The notes below the pieces were generated by a model. That model searched no databases. It was not told the origin of the DNA and saw only the letters and a list, made by a program, of their open reading frames with translations. Positions 45,651 to 54,957 of a stretch of 64,000 nucleotides of DNA are shown here, in pieces (within the stretch, counting starts at the first letter, position 1; every line of letters starts with the position of its first letter). The position numbers and the translations under genes are program-made. The stretch spans positions 186,001 to 250,000 of the forward strand of contig NC_085923.1 in assembly GCF_035222485.1 (NCBI RefSeq), given 5' to 3'. Source of the DNA: Podospora pseudoanserina (lineage: Eukaryota; Ascomycota; Sordariomycetes; Sordariales; Podosporaceae).

Positions 45651-47187
45651 AGGGTGTGAGAAGATCAATGATGAAAGAGCGGATAAGGGTCGCCGGGAAA
45701 TGAAAGGCCTCGGGCATAACTGATACATGGCTATTCTTAATGTCTCATGAGTAAACAATGGATGATGAGGGCGTGCAAAACATATGCACCGCCCGTTGAC
45801 TTGATGGCGGTCTGTTCATCTGCTCAGGGTTGCGTACCTACAGTGTCGAAGTTTTGCTTGCAGTTGTCTATATCCTTCGACTGCTAACCTTTCTTATACC
45901 AGACAATAACCTAGCACGGCGTTTACAATCAACCCCAGAACCTTTTGCACATAGCCCAAGGACCCAACTTGCGAGCCGCTTTACGGAGAAGAATCCAGAG
46001 TTGTGCCGTGTTTCCTTCCACAGCTCTTCGTATGGCGCATGTGGCATCTTCCTCGTGGATGCATTGTTTCAAGTCACCACCACGTGGAAATGACGACTTG
46101 TAAAAACATGCATATAAGACCACCAATTCCCTCACGCGCCGTTCCGGTGGTACAGACTTCAGAGTCGACGTCCGGACGTTGAGGGATTGGACACCGCCCT
46201 CTGAGGATCATGAGGTTCGTCTCAGCAGCTTGGTGATACCGCGGAGCCTCACACGTTGCGAATGGAAATGACGACGAGGTGCCGTCAGGGCTACCATCCG
46301 ACTTTGCCGCACCGCGCATGGGGGGTAACGACGGGTGGCCAACAACAGCCGCGTCGCCCAGGAACTGGCCACACACTGCCCTGCCCGCTGCCCAACAGCC
46401 CAGGAGCCAATCCTTTGAGTCGGGCTGTGCAGATTTGTCGCCCCAGAGTTGCCCAGCAGATATGGTGACCACACCACCATCTTTTGGAATTTCGGGCACC
46501 GCCATCGGATTTACTCTTGTACTCACTGCCACTGCCGACGAATCAGCCCCTTTCCTTTTTGCCCGTTTATTCCCTGGGCACTGCATCAAATGACATAACC
46601 AAGTGGAGGTGCTGTTGTCCAGTTCAAGTACAAAACCACACATGGAAGGCCACGCGCGCGCCCGCCGGGTCCGGGTCTCGCCCAACCCACGTATTGCCCA
46701 CATACGCATATATCACCGACGGGTCGGCCACCGTCTCAAGCCCTGTGTCAAAGATCCTCATTGAAAACATTTCTTTGTTGTATAAAGGTACCGAACCCCG
46801 GGTCAAGGGCATTGGCCTGCACGGGAGATCACCGGTCATCACCTTGTTCAACCTCTTTCTTCCGAACCTCAGTATTTGTCCAACAAGCTCAGAGGGAGAC
46901 CTGACGTTCACTTGTAACACGCGATGCTCACCTTCTCAAGCTCCCGGCCAACCCGGCAGCCCGCCCGCGGGGTGTGCCGGCCACACGAGACCGGCGAGTC
47001 GAATCTCAACTCTGCGTGTCCAAACTCATTCAACACAATAAAGACTGCCATGGCGGCAGGGCTCGGGAGCAGTCTATTTCTGTTTCAAGGACTGTCGAGT
47101 ATTTCTCCTAGGATTTTGACGGAAGCTTCGCTGCCGTCACCTACGTTTCCACCTTCATCGATCTATCCAGAAGAAGACGGGGGCAGT
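45651..47187. other. Intergenic, no gene recognised
   Basis: Short open frames on both strands, none with a recognisable domain. An in-frame extension of the following gene runs back to 46924, but its composition is less convincing than that of the part beginning MGNSKSKPS. Confidence 0.45.
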
Positions 47188-47829
47188 ATGGGGAATTCAA
47201 AATCGAAACCATCTCGAGAATCAAAGCCGAATTCACGATTCTCACGGCTCTCTACCACAGCCCCAGTAACCTCACCCGTTTCGGCATCCAAACGCACAAA
47301 ACCGGAGTATAAACTCAAGGTCATCTGCTCCAACTGCGCCCGCAAAAACCTGCCTGAGACGGCCTGCCACACAGCGAACGATATCAACGCCAACGGGGGG
47401 AGCAACCTCGCCTTTCAGGAAGGGAGTTCTTACTATGAAAACCAAGAGCTGAAGAGTTGGATGCTGGAGATTGACTGCTGCGGTTGGACCAGGACGCGGG
47501 AGGAGGGGGTTTATCTCGTGGAGAAGCACATGAAGAATGCGCAGGAAAGGGGGAGGCCAATTAGTGTGGACGAGGTGCTGGTGAAGCTGGAGGAGGGCGG
47601 GATTGCGCATAGGAGTAATGTGGCCAAGAGGGTTTATAAGCCTAGGGGGCAGGATAACGCTCAGAGGCCGAGGGGTTCGCAGGCGCAGCAGCAGCAGCAG
47701 CAGCAGCAGCAACCACGTCCCCAATCACACCCGCAGGCGCAACAACAACTACAGCAAAGAACGAGACAGGGATGGAGTCAGCAGAGTTGGCATCAGGGGG
47801 TCGAGTACCAGTATCCTGGAAGACGATGA
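47188..47829 (+). CDS. Hypothetical protein with N-myristoylation-like start and polyQ tail
   Basis: 213 residues, single exon, starting at MGNSKSKPSRES. Gly2 with Ser at position 6-7 and nearby lysines fits an N-myristoylation signal, which would direct the protein to membranes. Residues 45-150 contain spaced cysteines and tryptophans (LKVICSNCARKNLPETAC, then SWMLEIDCCGWTRTREEG) and a helical region (KHMKNAQERGRPISVDEVLV). The C-terminus is glutamine-rich, encoded partly by a (CAG)8 run. I do not recognise the family; the paired CxxC suggests a small metal-binding or disulfide fold. The frame stays open upstream to 46924, so the start is a choice based on the MGNSKSK signature. Codon use resembles that of the neighbours. 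Confidence 0.6.
   Translation: MGNSKSKPSRESKPNSRFSRLSTTAPVTSPVSASKRTKPEYKLKVICSNCARKNLPETACHTANDINANGGSNLAFQEGSSYYENQELKSWMLEIDCCGWTRTREEGVYLVEKHMKNAQERGRPISVDEVLVKLEEGGIAHRSNVAKRVYKPRGQDNAQRPRGSQAQQQQQQQQQPRPQSHPQAQQQLQQRTRQGWSQQSWHQGVEYQYPGRR
47686..47712. repeat. CAG repeat encoding polyglutamine
   Basis: Eight CAG units plus one CAA in frame, within the Gln-rich tail of the small hypothetical protein. Confidence 0.85.
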
Positions 47830-48267
47830 ACGACAGAAGAATCATGACATATGGCTCTGCCGCGGTGCATATCTTGGATTTTGGTTTCGTCATCTATCAT
47901 ATCAGCTTGGGGCTGGCACACCCGAGTATTCCGAGCATAAATTGGGCATTGGGACTGGATATGGTGTGGCATGGCATGGCACTGGATACAGGTTTATATC
48001 CAGAGACTGATCATGGCGATAGGCATGCCCGGCAGAACGATACCCTTGGTTTTAGTGGTTACACATATCGTAATGTTTTTCAAATGCGCATCAATCATCA
48101 TAAACGCCAGTCCTACTTAGACAATAATGGAACCGTGATATTTTGTCCCGCTTGGGGTACAAGTAAAATCAGGGACGGGATATTCTCTCCTCTTCCTTCC
48201 GCACCACATACCAAACTTAGTTGCCATCTTTGATCGGTCCCTCTTATATTGAGATGATAAAAATCCC

Positions 48268-48699
48268 TCAGCATCTCAAACTCTTCCACTTATCAATCTC
48301 TCCATTGTGATAATCGAGATGACTACGAACCGTCCTGGCGATCTGGGCTTGGGTGAACGAAGCAATGTGATCCATCCGCAGAGCGCTGCATAGGCGGTAC
48401 GTAGGTAAGTTGGCCCAAAGTCAGCCTTTTTCCATCTTGAACATGGCAAACATTCTTTGAAAGCTGTTCCTCACCAGAGATCTTTTTTTTTTTTTTTTTT
48501 TTTTTACTTACTAGTGTGAAGCAACAAGCTCTATATCGGCCCGGAGCCATTTCTCGCACTCTGCTTTGAGCCTAACCTCGCACGCGGTCCTGAACTTCTT
48601 CAGCTTCTCCACCCGCTCCAGCGGGGTGGCTTTCTGGTCGATGTGGTATGTGATCATTACATCGCAGAGTGAGTTTAGTTGGTTGGCGGTGACCATCAT
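48268..48699 (-). CDS. Small tandem-duplicated protein, copy A
   Basis: Two exons, 48699-48512 and 48385-48268, with a 126-nt intron (GTAAGT...CAG), 101 residues. The product begins MMVTANQLNSLCDVMITYHI, then DQKATPLERVEKLKKF, and ends YHNGEIDKWKSLRC. Copy B, directly upstream at 48881-49287, has the same exon structure, an identical 118-nt second exon length and clear similarity over the whole protein (VTA..NS.CD.MI.YHIDQ..PL..VE.L.K and FT.AQI..TVR....YH.GEIDKWK.LRC). The intron carries a 23-base A run on the coding strand (T on plus). No known domain; the fold is predicted to be helical. Conservation between copies with a shared splice structure is the main evidence that the gene is real. 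Confidence 0.7.
48483..48505. repeat. T homopolymer (23 nt) in the intron of copy A
   Basis: An uninterrupted run of 23 T on the plus strand, placed directly after the splice donor of the small gene copy A. The equivalent intron of copy B lacks it, so it arose after the duplication. Confidence 0.9.
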
Positions 48700-48880
48700 T
48701 CTGTGCTGTTCTCAAGTGAGTGAGGTGGGATGAGAGGGATATCCATGCTGGCCGGTGCAGGAAGGCAAAGGTGGGTGTGATGGGTGCTTAGGTACACTCT
48801 GCTGATATTTCTCCACATAACCCTAACCCCCTGTCGGGGTAATGCCTCGCTCAGCCTCTCGCCCCTTGGCCAGGGCCTCC

Positions 48881-49287
48881 TCAACATCTCAACCTCTTCC
48901 ACTTATCAATCTCTCCGCTGTGGTACTTGACACCAGGTCGAACTGTCATCTCGATTTGGGCCCGGGTGAATGCAGTACGGTTGTAGATTAGTCTGGTGCT
49001 AGATAGGTGGGTAGGTAGCCAGCTTTCGGTCTTCGAGATACCAAAAGTGCGCTGAGCTCTTCCAGTTCTTTGGCGGTTACCGCTTACGACTTCGCAATAA
49101 TGTAGACATCATAGTAGGAGTCGGTTGCAGATAACCGAGCTTTCTCAGCCTGTCTTGTAAGCCAAGCTCTACATTTGATTATGGATTTCTCCAGCCTTTC
49201 CACTTTTTTGAGTGGGATGGCCGTTTGGTCGATGTGGTAGATGATCATGGAGTCGCAGATGGAGTTGAACTCGGCGGCGGTGACCAT
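48881..49287 (-). CDS. Small tandem-duplicated protein, copy B
   Basis: Two exons, 49287-49088 and 48998-48881, with an 89-nt intron (GTAAGC...TAG), 105 residues. The product begins MVTAAEFNSICDSMIIYHID, then QTAIPLKKVERLEKSI, and ends YHSGEIDKWKRLRC. It is a paralog of the gene 180 bases downstream (copy A), with the splice site at the same place and phase. Conserved positions include the CD.MI.YHIDQ segment and the terminal GEIDKWK.LRC. The middle of exon 1 has diverged most. Its start codon lies only 3 bases from the left arm of a long inverted repeat (49291-49381), so its whole upstream region is repeat sequence. Function unknown. Confidence 0.68.
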
Positions 49288-49290
49288 TTT

Positions 49291-49764
49291 TGTTCTTCAC
49301 GGTCGAGGGAAATATGTTACCGCTTTTGGACTTGGGTGGGGGTGTGGTGTTAGGAGCGCCACCGCCACCCTACCCCCCTGTGATCCTCCAGCATACGCTT
49401 CTCGTATTTCTTCTTTATCATACGAGATAACTCCCATGTTGATTTAACTGCAGTGATTAAGCCCGCGAAAGCAGCAGCTGATGCTAAGGAACTGGGTAAG
49501 TATGACATGAGTGCTAGTTAAAATCGATCCTTGGTAACCGACGTAACAGAAACTTAATTGGGAAAGGACGCCGTTTTATAACCTACATTGCCTATCTACA
49601 TACCTAAGATATCACGATTCGATTGCAGATTTCAACTCCGAAATCAAGACTTGAAAGCTGAAATTAAGTCTTGACAGGGGGGTAGGGTGGCGGTGGCGCT
49701 CCTAACCACACACCCCCACCCAAGTCCAAAAGCGGTAACATATTTCCCTCGACCGTGAAGAACA
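49291..49764. repeat. Inverted-repeat structure, 91-bp arms (MITE-like or inverted duplication)
   Basis: The left arm (49291-49381, beginning TGTTCTTCACGG) and the right arm (49674-49764, ending CCGTGAAGAACA) are reverse complements over 91 bases with only two mismatches. They enclose a unique 292-base centre. No target-site duplication is visible directly outside the arms, and the centre has no coding content. The length and structure fit a non-autonomous inverted-repeat element; alternatively the promoter of the adjacent small gene (copy B) was duplicated in inverted orientation. Confidence 0.85.
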
Positions 49765-51760
49765 GGGAGTTGTTACTCGACAGTAGCTTCAAACACATGT
49801 GTTGTTCCTGCAAAATGGCCGCCATGATAGAAGGCTTGTGTGTCTTGAAATACAAGCAAGGACTGAATAAGCACAGATGTGAATGATACCTAGGTACACT
49901 GCGTACCTGGCACCTTTCCAAGCGGCACACTTTAAACTGCGAGCGTTCCGGCCATCTGAAAATGAACCCTGAATCAATTCCTGCCCTTGCAACAAACCCA
50001 TTCTGGCTTCCAGAAGACGAGGAACCTGTAATCGCTCATCCAAGGAGAGGACCACTGAGAACTATAACCTTCACGGACGGAGGTCGGAGTCAAGGATTAC
50101 TTGAGGAGGGTTGAGGACAATTTGTCTGTATCACTCGCATGTTAGAAAGAACTGGAGAGCCCACTACTCAGGCCATGGGTAACAAGTGGTCACTTACCCA
50201 TCCGATTCAAACTGAGCGCCCATCCCTAGGAGACTGGGAAGCTGTGTTGCTTGGTTCGACGCTTGCTCGCCGGAACTAACCACGACAGAACCGTCATGAG
50301 AGTCATGTCGAATTGAGGCGGAATATCTTGGAGGGGAGCCATGACGAGCAGTGATACTCGAGGATTTGGGCTTGTTTGTGCTGATATAGAGACGTTAGGG
50401 ACAAAAACCCCAAAGATTGGACAATTGGGATAGGGACTGGTATGGACGATGCTAGAATAAAGACATGTAGACGTGGAGGTAGCAGACGAACTGATGAACT
50501 GAGAGAAAATAGAGATGGAGGAAGAAGGGAGAAGAGGCGTGATTGCTTTATGAAGACGAAGGCGAAGACAATTTCACCTACTTGTTGGGCATGTTGAGAC
50601 TTTGATGCTTAGCTCTTGATGATGGATGCTTTGTCGTGAGAAGCCTGGCGAAATGGATTGCTATGAAGATGCAGTGACAAAGACTGAGGGAGAGTGGACA
50701 ACGGGTCCGGAAAACACGAGTTTAAGTACCTATGCGTTGAGCGTGCCATTTCTGCGCAGGGTAGGTGTGCCAGCCAAACCAATTGAACGGCGCCGTTGCA
50801 ATACTGGGCAAGTCGAGGTCGAAGCTAGGCTTCTGAGACCGGGAGTGCTGAAGTAACTGACATGGCTTGGACTTGTCACTCGCTGGCCCTGTGGGTAAGC
50901 TGAGAAAGGGGACAGGTGCATGTTTGCTTTGTAGTAGATACGAGTGAGGTGCCCAGTATCAAAGTGCCAGGCGTTACCAGGCAAGGAAAAGTCCTACCTA
51001 GTCAGGTATCTGAGAGCATGATCGGACAGTTGTGGCGGCCGGCTTTCTTGCAGTCGAGACCAGGCTCCGAGTGCACAGAGAGGCCAACGGCAACATGAAA
51101 GATGCCGGTGAGCCAGGTTCCAGCAGGAAGCTAGCTCTTTAGCGGACGAATGTAACAGTCGTACATCATTCCCATCATGTCATAAGACCATGAGAGGCAC
51201 GGCAGGGGGTTGGAGGCGCGGTTCCATGTTGTTGTTGAAGCAGGTTTGGTGCCCAAACCTGAAGTACGCCCGGATCCTTGAGTGGTGAAATCTCATCAGA
51301 CCGTCGATCGAAGTCCCTGGTCGTCGGTACCTGTCTATGGTGTCGTGAACGGGTGTAAGTCGATGTCGGTAATATGCCGACCACTGGGGCCAGGGTCTCT
51401 GACTAGGTACACCTTCTGAGTGGTCCATCACCTTTTGTAGAGGCACCACTTGAGATTTGCGGCACATGCAGCATCTCTTGGCAGTGCTTAGCAGCCTCTC
51501 GTCGGGCTCTGGTTGGCGGGTGCTCTTTTGTGAAGTGGGTCAGTAGCCATCTGACGTGTTATGGGTATTGCCCAAACTCGGTTGTGTAACTTGACATCTG
51601 AAATGGAAGGAAGCGAGGCTTTCTGCACAATGGAAGCATTCAGTCGCCTTGTTCAGAGGAGCGCGGCCCGCGCTGTACCTGCAGGCTTAATACCGAACCT
51701 CTCCGCGACACTCCCCTACCCTCTCCGATTCTCAACCTCGAAAAGACACAACAGTCATCA
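49765..51760. other. Intergenic, no gene recognised
   Basis: No open frame longer than about 95 codons and no domain. It carries the upstream region of the Clr5 gene. Nothing else is recognised. Confidence 0.5.
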
Positions 51761-53933
51761 ATGAACATCAACGAACTCCTTCCCCAGTCCGAGGACGCAA
51801 AGTTCCGTAGTGTCCCCTACGAGCAACGCTGGGAATGTCTAAGACATGTCATCGTCGCTCTTTACCTTGAGGCGCGCAACAATGATGGCAAGTCCTTGAC
51901 TATTGCCCAAGTGGCTGAGTTCATGCAAGACAATTACGATTTCCGTGGCCTGTCAGTACTTCTCCCCCCTCCGATAGGTGCAATGATACTCATGTTTTTC
52001 TTACTTCTAACCTCTCTATGTTACAGAGTACACCAATATCGGGCACGGTTCAGAAAATGGGATGTTCGCAAACGAACTTTCACCAGCGAAAAGAAAGAGA
52101 TCACGACAGCTCTCGGAAAGCGCTCCCACTCTCTGGTCAGCACCTCAGACGTGAAGTTTATCAATGGCAGGGGTGTCGACAAAAAGCAGCTGAAAAGATA
52201 CCTGGGTGATCAAATCCGCGATCTGTACCCGAATGGAACGGTGTCCATAGCACCAGGGGTGTAGGTCATCCATCAACAACTCTGTGCGTGGAGATCATTA
52301 CTGATCATCAGCTACAGATTGACATCATGGAACCTACCCTACGTGGCATATGTCAAGGCGTCTGGCAAATGCCATGATCAGGCATCTCCATTCGGCACTG
52401 CTGGCACCACCCCTCCTTACCTCAACATTCCCAGCCCGGGAGCTGCATCGTCTGCGCATCAAACATCGGACCCATCGCCAACAACCAAACTCGTACATCA
52501 TAAAAGAGCTCTGGATCGCTCTAGTCTCCTTTTACAGGGGCGCCACAGGGAGCTGTTAACCATCTCTAGCAGAGAAGACCGAATGTAAGATTCGCTTTTG
52601 TCGTCCAATGGTAACAATGCCTAGCATTCTAACCAATTCCAGCACCTTGACAGACTACTTCCACGACTTCTATATGTACTCGTTTGTCACTGCAAAATAT
52701 TGGGGCAAAGGGCCAAGGCGCTGGACGCCTGCAGTGATATCTGCGCTTACACTTGGCTCATCTGATGCTTCCGGTCCGATGGACATCACTGCTATGTCGC
52801 CGCCATCCGGGCCACTTCAGAGGAGGCTGGAGGCACTGCAAGCGCCATCCCAACTTTGTCGCTGGTTGATATATGTCCCGCCCATAAACTATAAGCACAT
52901 CCCCGACATTCCTGACTCGAATCCTGACGCTGAGCGAGACGACCTCGATCCCAACAGCCTCAACTTCTGGCAGGAATGGCCATCGGATCCTGGTTCCTCA
53001 TATACCGAGGTTATACATGAGTCGATCACCCATGGCTCCTTTTCCCGCATTCCATCCGACACACTCCCCCTTTCCACTCAATTGATCACAGAATCTGTGC
53101 GGCAGCATTCAAAGGCAGTCGAATTGGATGCTTGGAAAATGGCAATCATGTCTGGCAATGTTGAGCTGTTGGTCACTCTCTGGGAAAAAGAGGAGGCGTT
53201 ACCAGAAAAGATTGCTGATATCCACCCAATCCACCTCGCTGCTACCTTCTTGGACGGCGCAAACACCGGCTGCTGTATGATCGCTGAGCTAATCTCAATG
53301 TTACCTTGGATGTACCTTCGAAACTACCCCCTAGACGATCTGGACCACACCCTCCTCGACAAATTCATGATCAACATTCTTCGCTCACACACCAGTGTCT
53401 ACCCTGAGGAAGTCAGCAATGCCTTTAACCCACCGCATCGATTTCCGGGGGAAGAAAAGAACAACTGCGGAAGATGGGACGCTGATTCTCCTGTCATCCG
53501 AGCCCTCTTCTGCAGCGGATACTCCCGAATCCCGAATGACTGGAAGCACGCATTCTGCCATACCGCCATACAAGCAATATGCCACAGTAGCATCGCAATA
53601 TACGGGTCACCATTGTCCCCAGATATCAATGCTCTTAGTGGCCTGTTTGTCCGACGTTGTGGGCACTGTGGGTTGCAACTAAAACTTGGACCGCTTCATG
53701 CTCTTGTCGTTGTGACCTTCTACCTTGCGCATCGGGGAATGTCAGGAGAGACACTATTTGGACCTCTTGCAATTTTGGTCTGTCTGATGAGTATTGGGGC
53801 TGATCCGCTACTGAAGACGAACATGTCTGTGGAAGACATCCTGGGAACAGCCGAACCAGACCGATGTCATCATAGGCCACTAGATGCGTTGGATTTAATG
53901 GAAGCAGTCCCGGTGTCCCTCCAACAAACTTAG
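51761..53933 (+). CDS. Clr5-domain protein
   Basis: Four exons, 51761-51951, 52027-52260, 52312-52584 and 52643-53933, 662 residues. The N-terminal Clr5 domain reads YEQRWECLRHVIVALYLEAR, then TIAQVAEFMQDNYDFRGLVH, then QYRARFRKWDVRKR; it matches the family pattern of a Trp-led helix, an x-F-x-A-like turn and an R/K-x-x-F-x-x-W-x-x-x-K helix. A basic middle region (KKQLKRYLGDQIRDLYPNG) and a long C-terminal part with ankyrin-like helical pairs follow (AWKMAIMSGNVELLVTLWEK). Clr5 domains occur in fungal proteins linked to silencing and regulation, but the molecular role is unclear. Introns are 75, 51 and 58 nt, and the first is a multiple of three without stop. A single TAG ends the frame at 53933, and the same frame stays open after it (53934-54671). 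Confidence 0.72.
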
Positions 53934-53981
53934 ACATCAAAGTGCCACACTGGCTGGCTCTGCATCACGGAGATTTTCCGG

Positions 53982-54671
53982 ATGCATCGCGACCGGGAAA
54001 ACGATCACCAGCCAACGCCACGAAGGACCTCTGTTGGAAGCTTGATGCAAGGACAGCTCGACGAAAATCATTACAACGCCGCCAACAGTCAAAATGTATC
54101 ATATTTCGATGCAAGTTTTGATCAAGACTTTCATCACCCATTTCTTGATGATTTCGAAGCAGCTAGTCCAACTTCACATCAACACCCCACCGCAGCTGTC
54201 GACGACAGCTCCGAGTCCGATGAGGAATCGATATCTGAGCCCCATCACCCAGTTTGTCAGCTAGAGGAGCACATTATCGGAGCAGAGTTGCACGACGAAT
54301 GGCTTAAGTGGCCCCGACCAAAACCCAAGCTGGCCCTCCTCTGGGCGACTATCCAAGCCGAGCTGCTCACCTACCGCCGCATTAAAATCGGGGATGGCTG
54401 GATGTCAGAGAACTTTTCGATGACTGCTCTAAACGACTGGTTGGAAGGAAAATCTGCCACGTTCAAAACACCGTTAGTGGAAAGGGACATGCTGAAAGAG
54501 TATTCGACGTGTTGCGGATGGTTCTTGTGTGCGGGATTCCCCACACCTACTGCCGGAGATGTCTGCGAAACGCATTTCATGAACATGGATATCTACGATA
54601 GAACCACATTCCACCCACAACAGGATATCAGAGTAAATTGGATGGATATGGCGATGGAAGAGGAATCATAG
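53982..54671 (+). CDS. ORF in frame with the Clr5 gene, downstream of one TAG
   Basis: 229 residues from the first ATG, in the same reading frame as the Clr5 gene and separated from it by a single TAG codon plus 48 bases that are also open. It has an acidic Ser-rich region (SSESDEESISEPHH) followed by a compact part with Trp, Cys and His residues (ALLWATIQAELLTYRRIKIG, then KEYSTCCGWFLCAGFPTPTA). No known domain. It may be a separate gene, or the C-terminal part of a longer Clr5 protein cut by a nonsense change. No splice donor suited to skip the TAG is visible. Confidence 0.5.
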   Translation: MHRDRENDHQPTPRRTSVGSLMQGQLDENHYNAANSQNVSYFDASFDQDFHHPFLDDFEAASPTSHQHPTAAVDDSSESDEESISEPHHPVCQLEEHIIGAELHDEWLKWPRPKPKLALLWATIQAELLTYRRIKIGDGWMSENFSMTALNDWLEGKSATFKTPLVERDMLKEYSTCCGWFLCAGFPTPTAGDVCETHFMNMDIYDRTTFHPQQDIRVNWMDMAMEEES

Positions 54672-54957
54672 ATTTGGTGCGCGACTTGGGACAATCACAC
54701 TGGTTAATGGTAACTGCACTTAAACCCCCAATCCCCACAAGGCCGGCGCCGCTGTCTAGGTCTTAGACTTACTCTTGGCTAACTGTACATACCTTAAGTA
54801 GACGTCATTTGTTCTCTTCCTTCAAAGTGACATTAAGACTGTGATAAAGATGGAAGGCACATGGTATCCGAACCTTCACAAACAAGGAAGGTTTGCGGGA
54901 TGTTTACTGGCAATACTATTTTCTGGTCTCTACCTACATATCCTCCATATTGATGCT

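Noticed and set aside
46074-46709. A 211-codon minus-strand open frame
   Set aside because: No domain, and its residue mix looks like antisense reading of ordinary DNA.
53900-53985. An intron removing the TAG between the Clr5 gene and the following ORF
   Set aside because: No donor close to GTRAGT is present in the last part of the gene; only poor GT sites such as GTGTCC exist.
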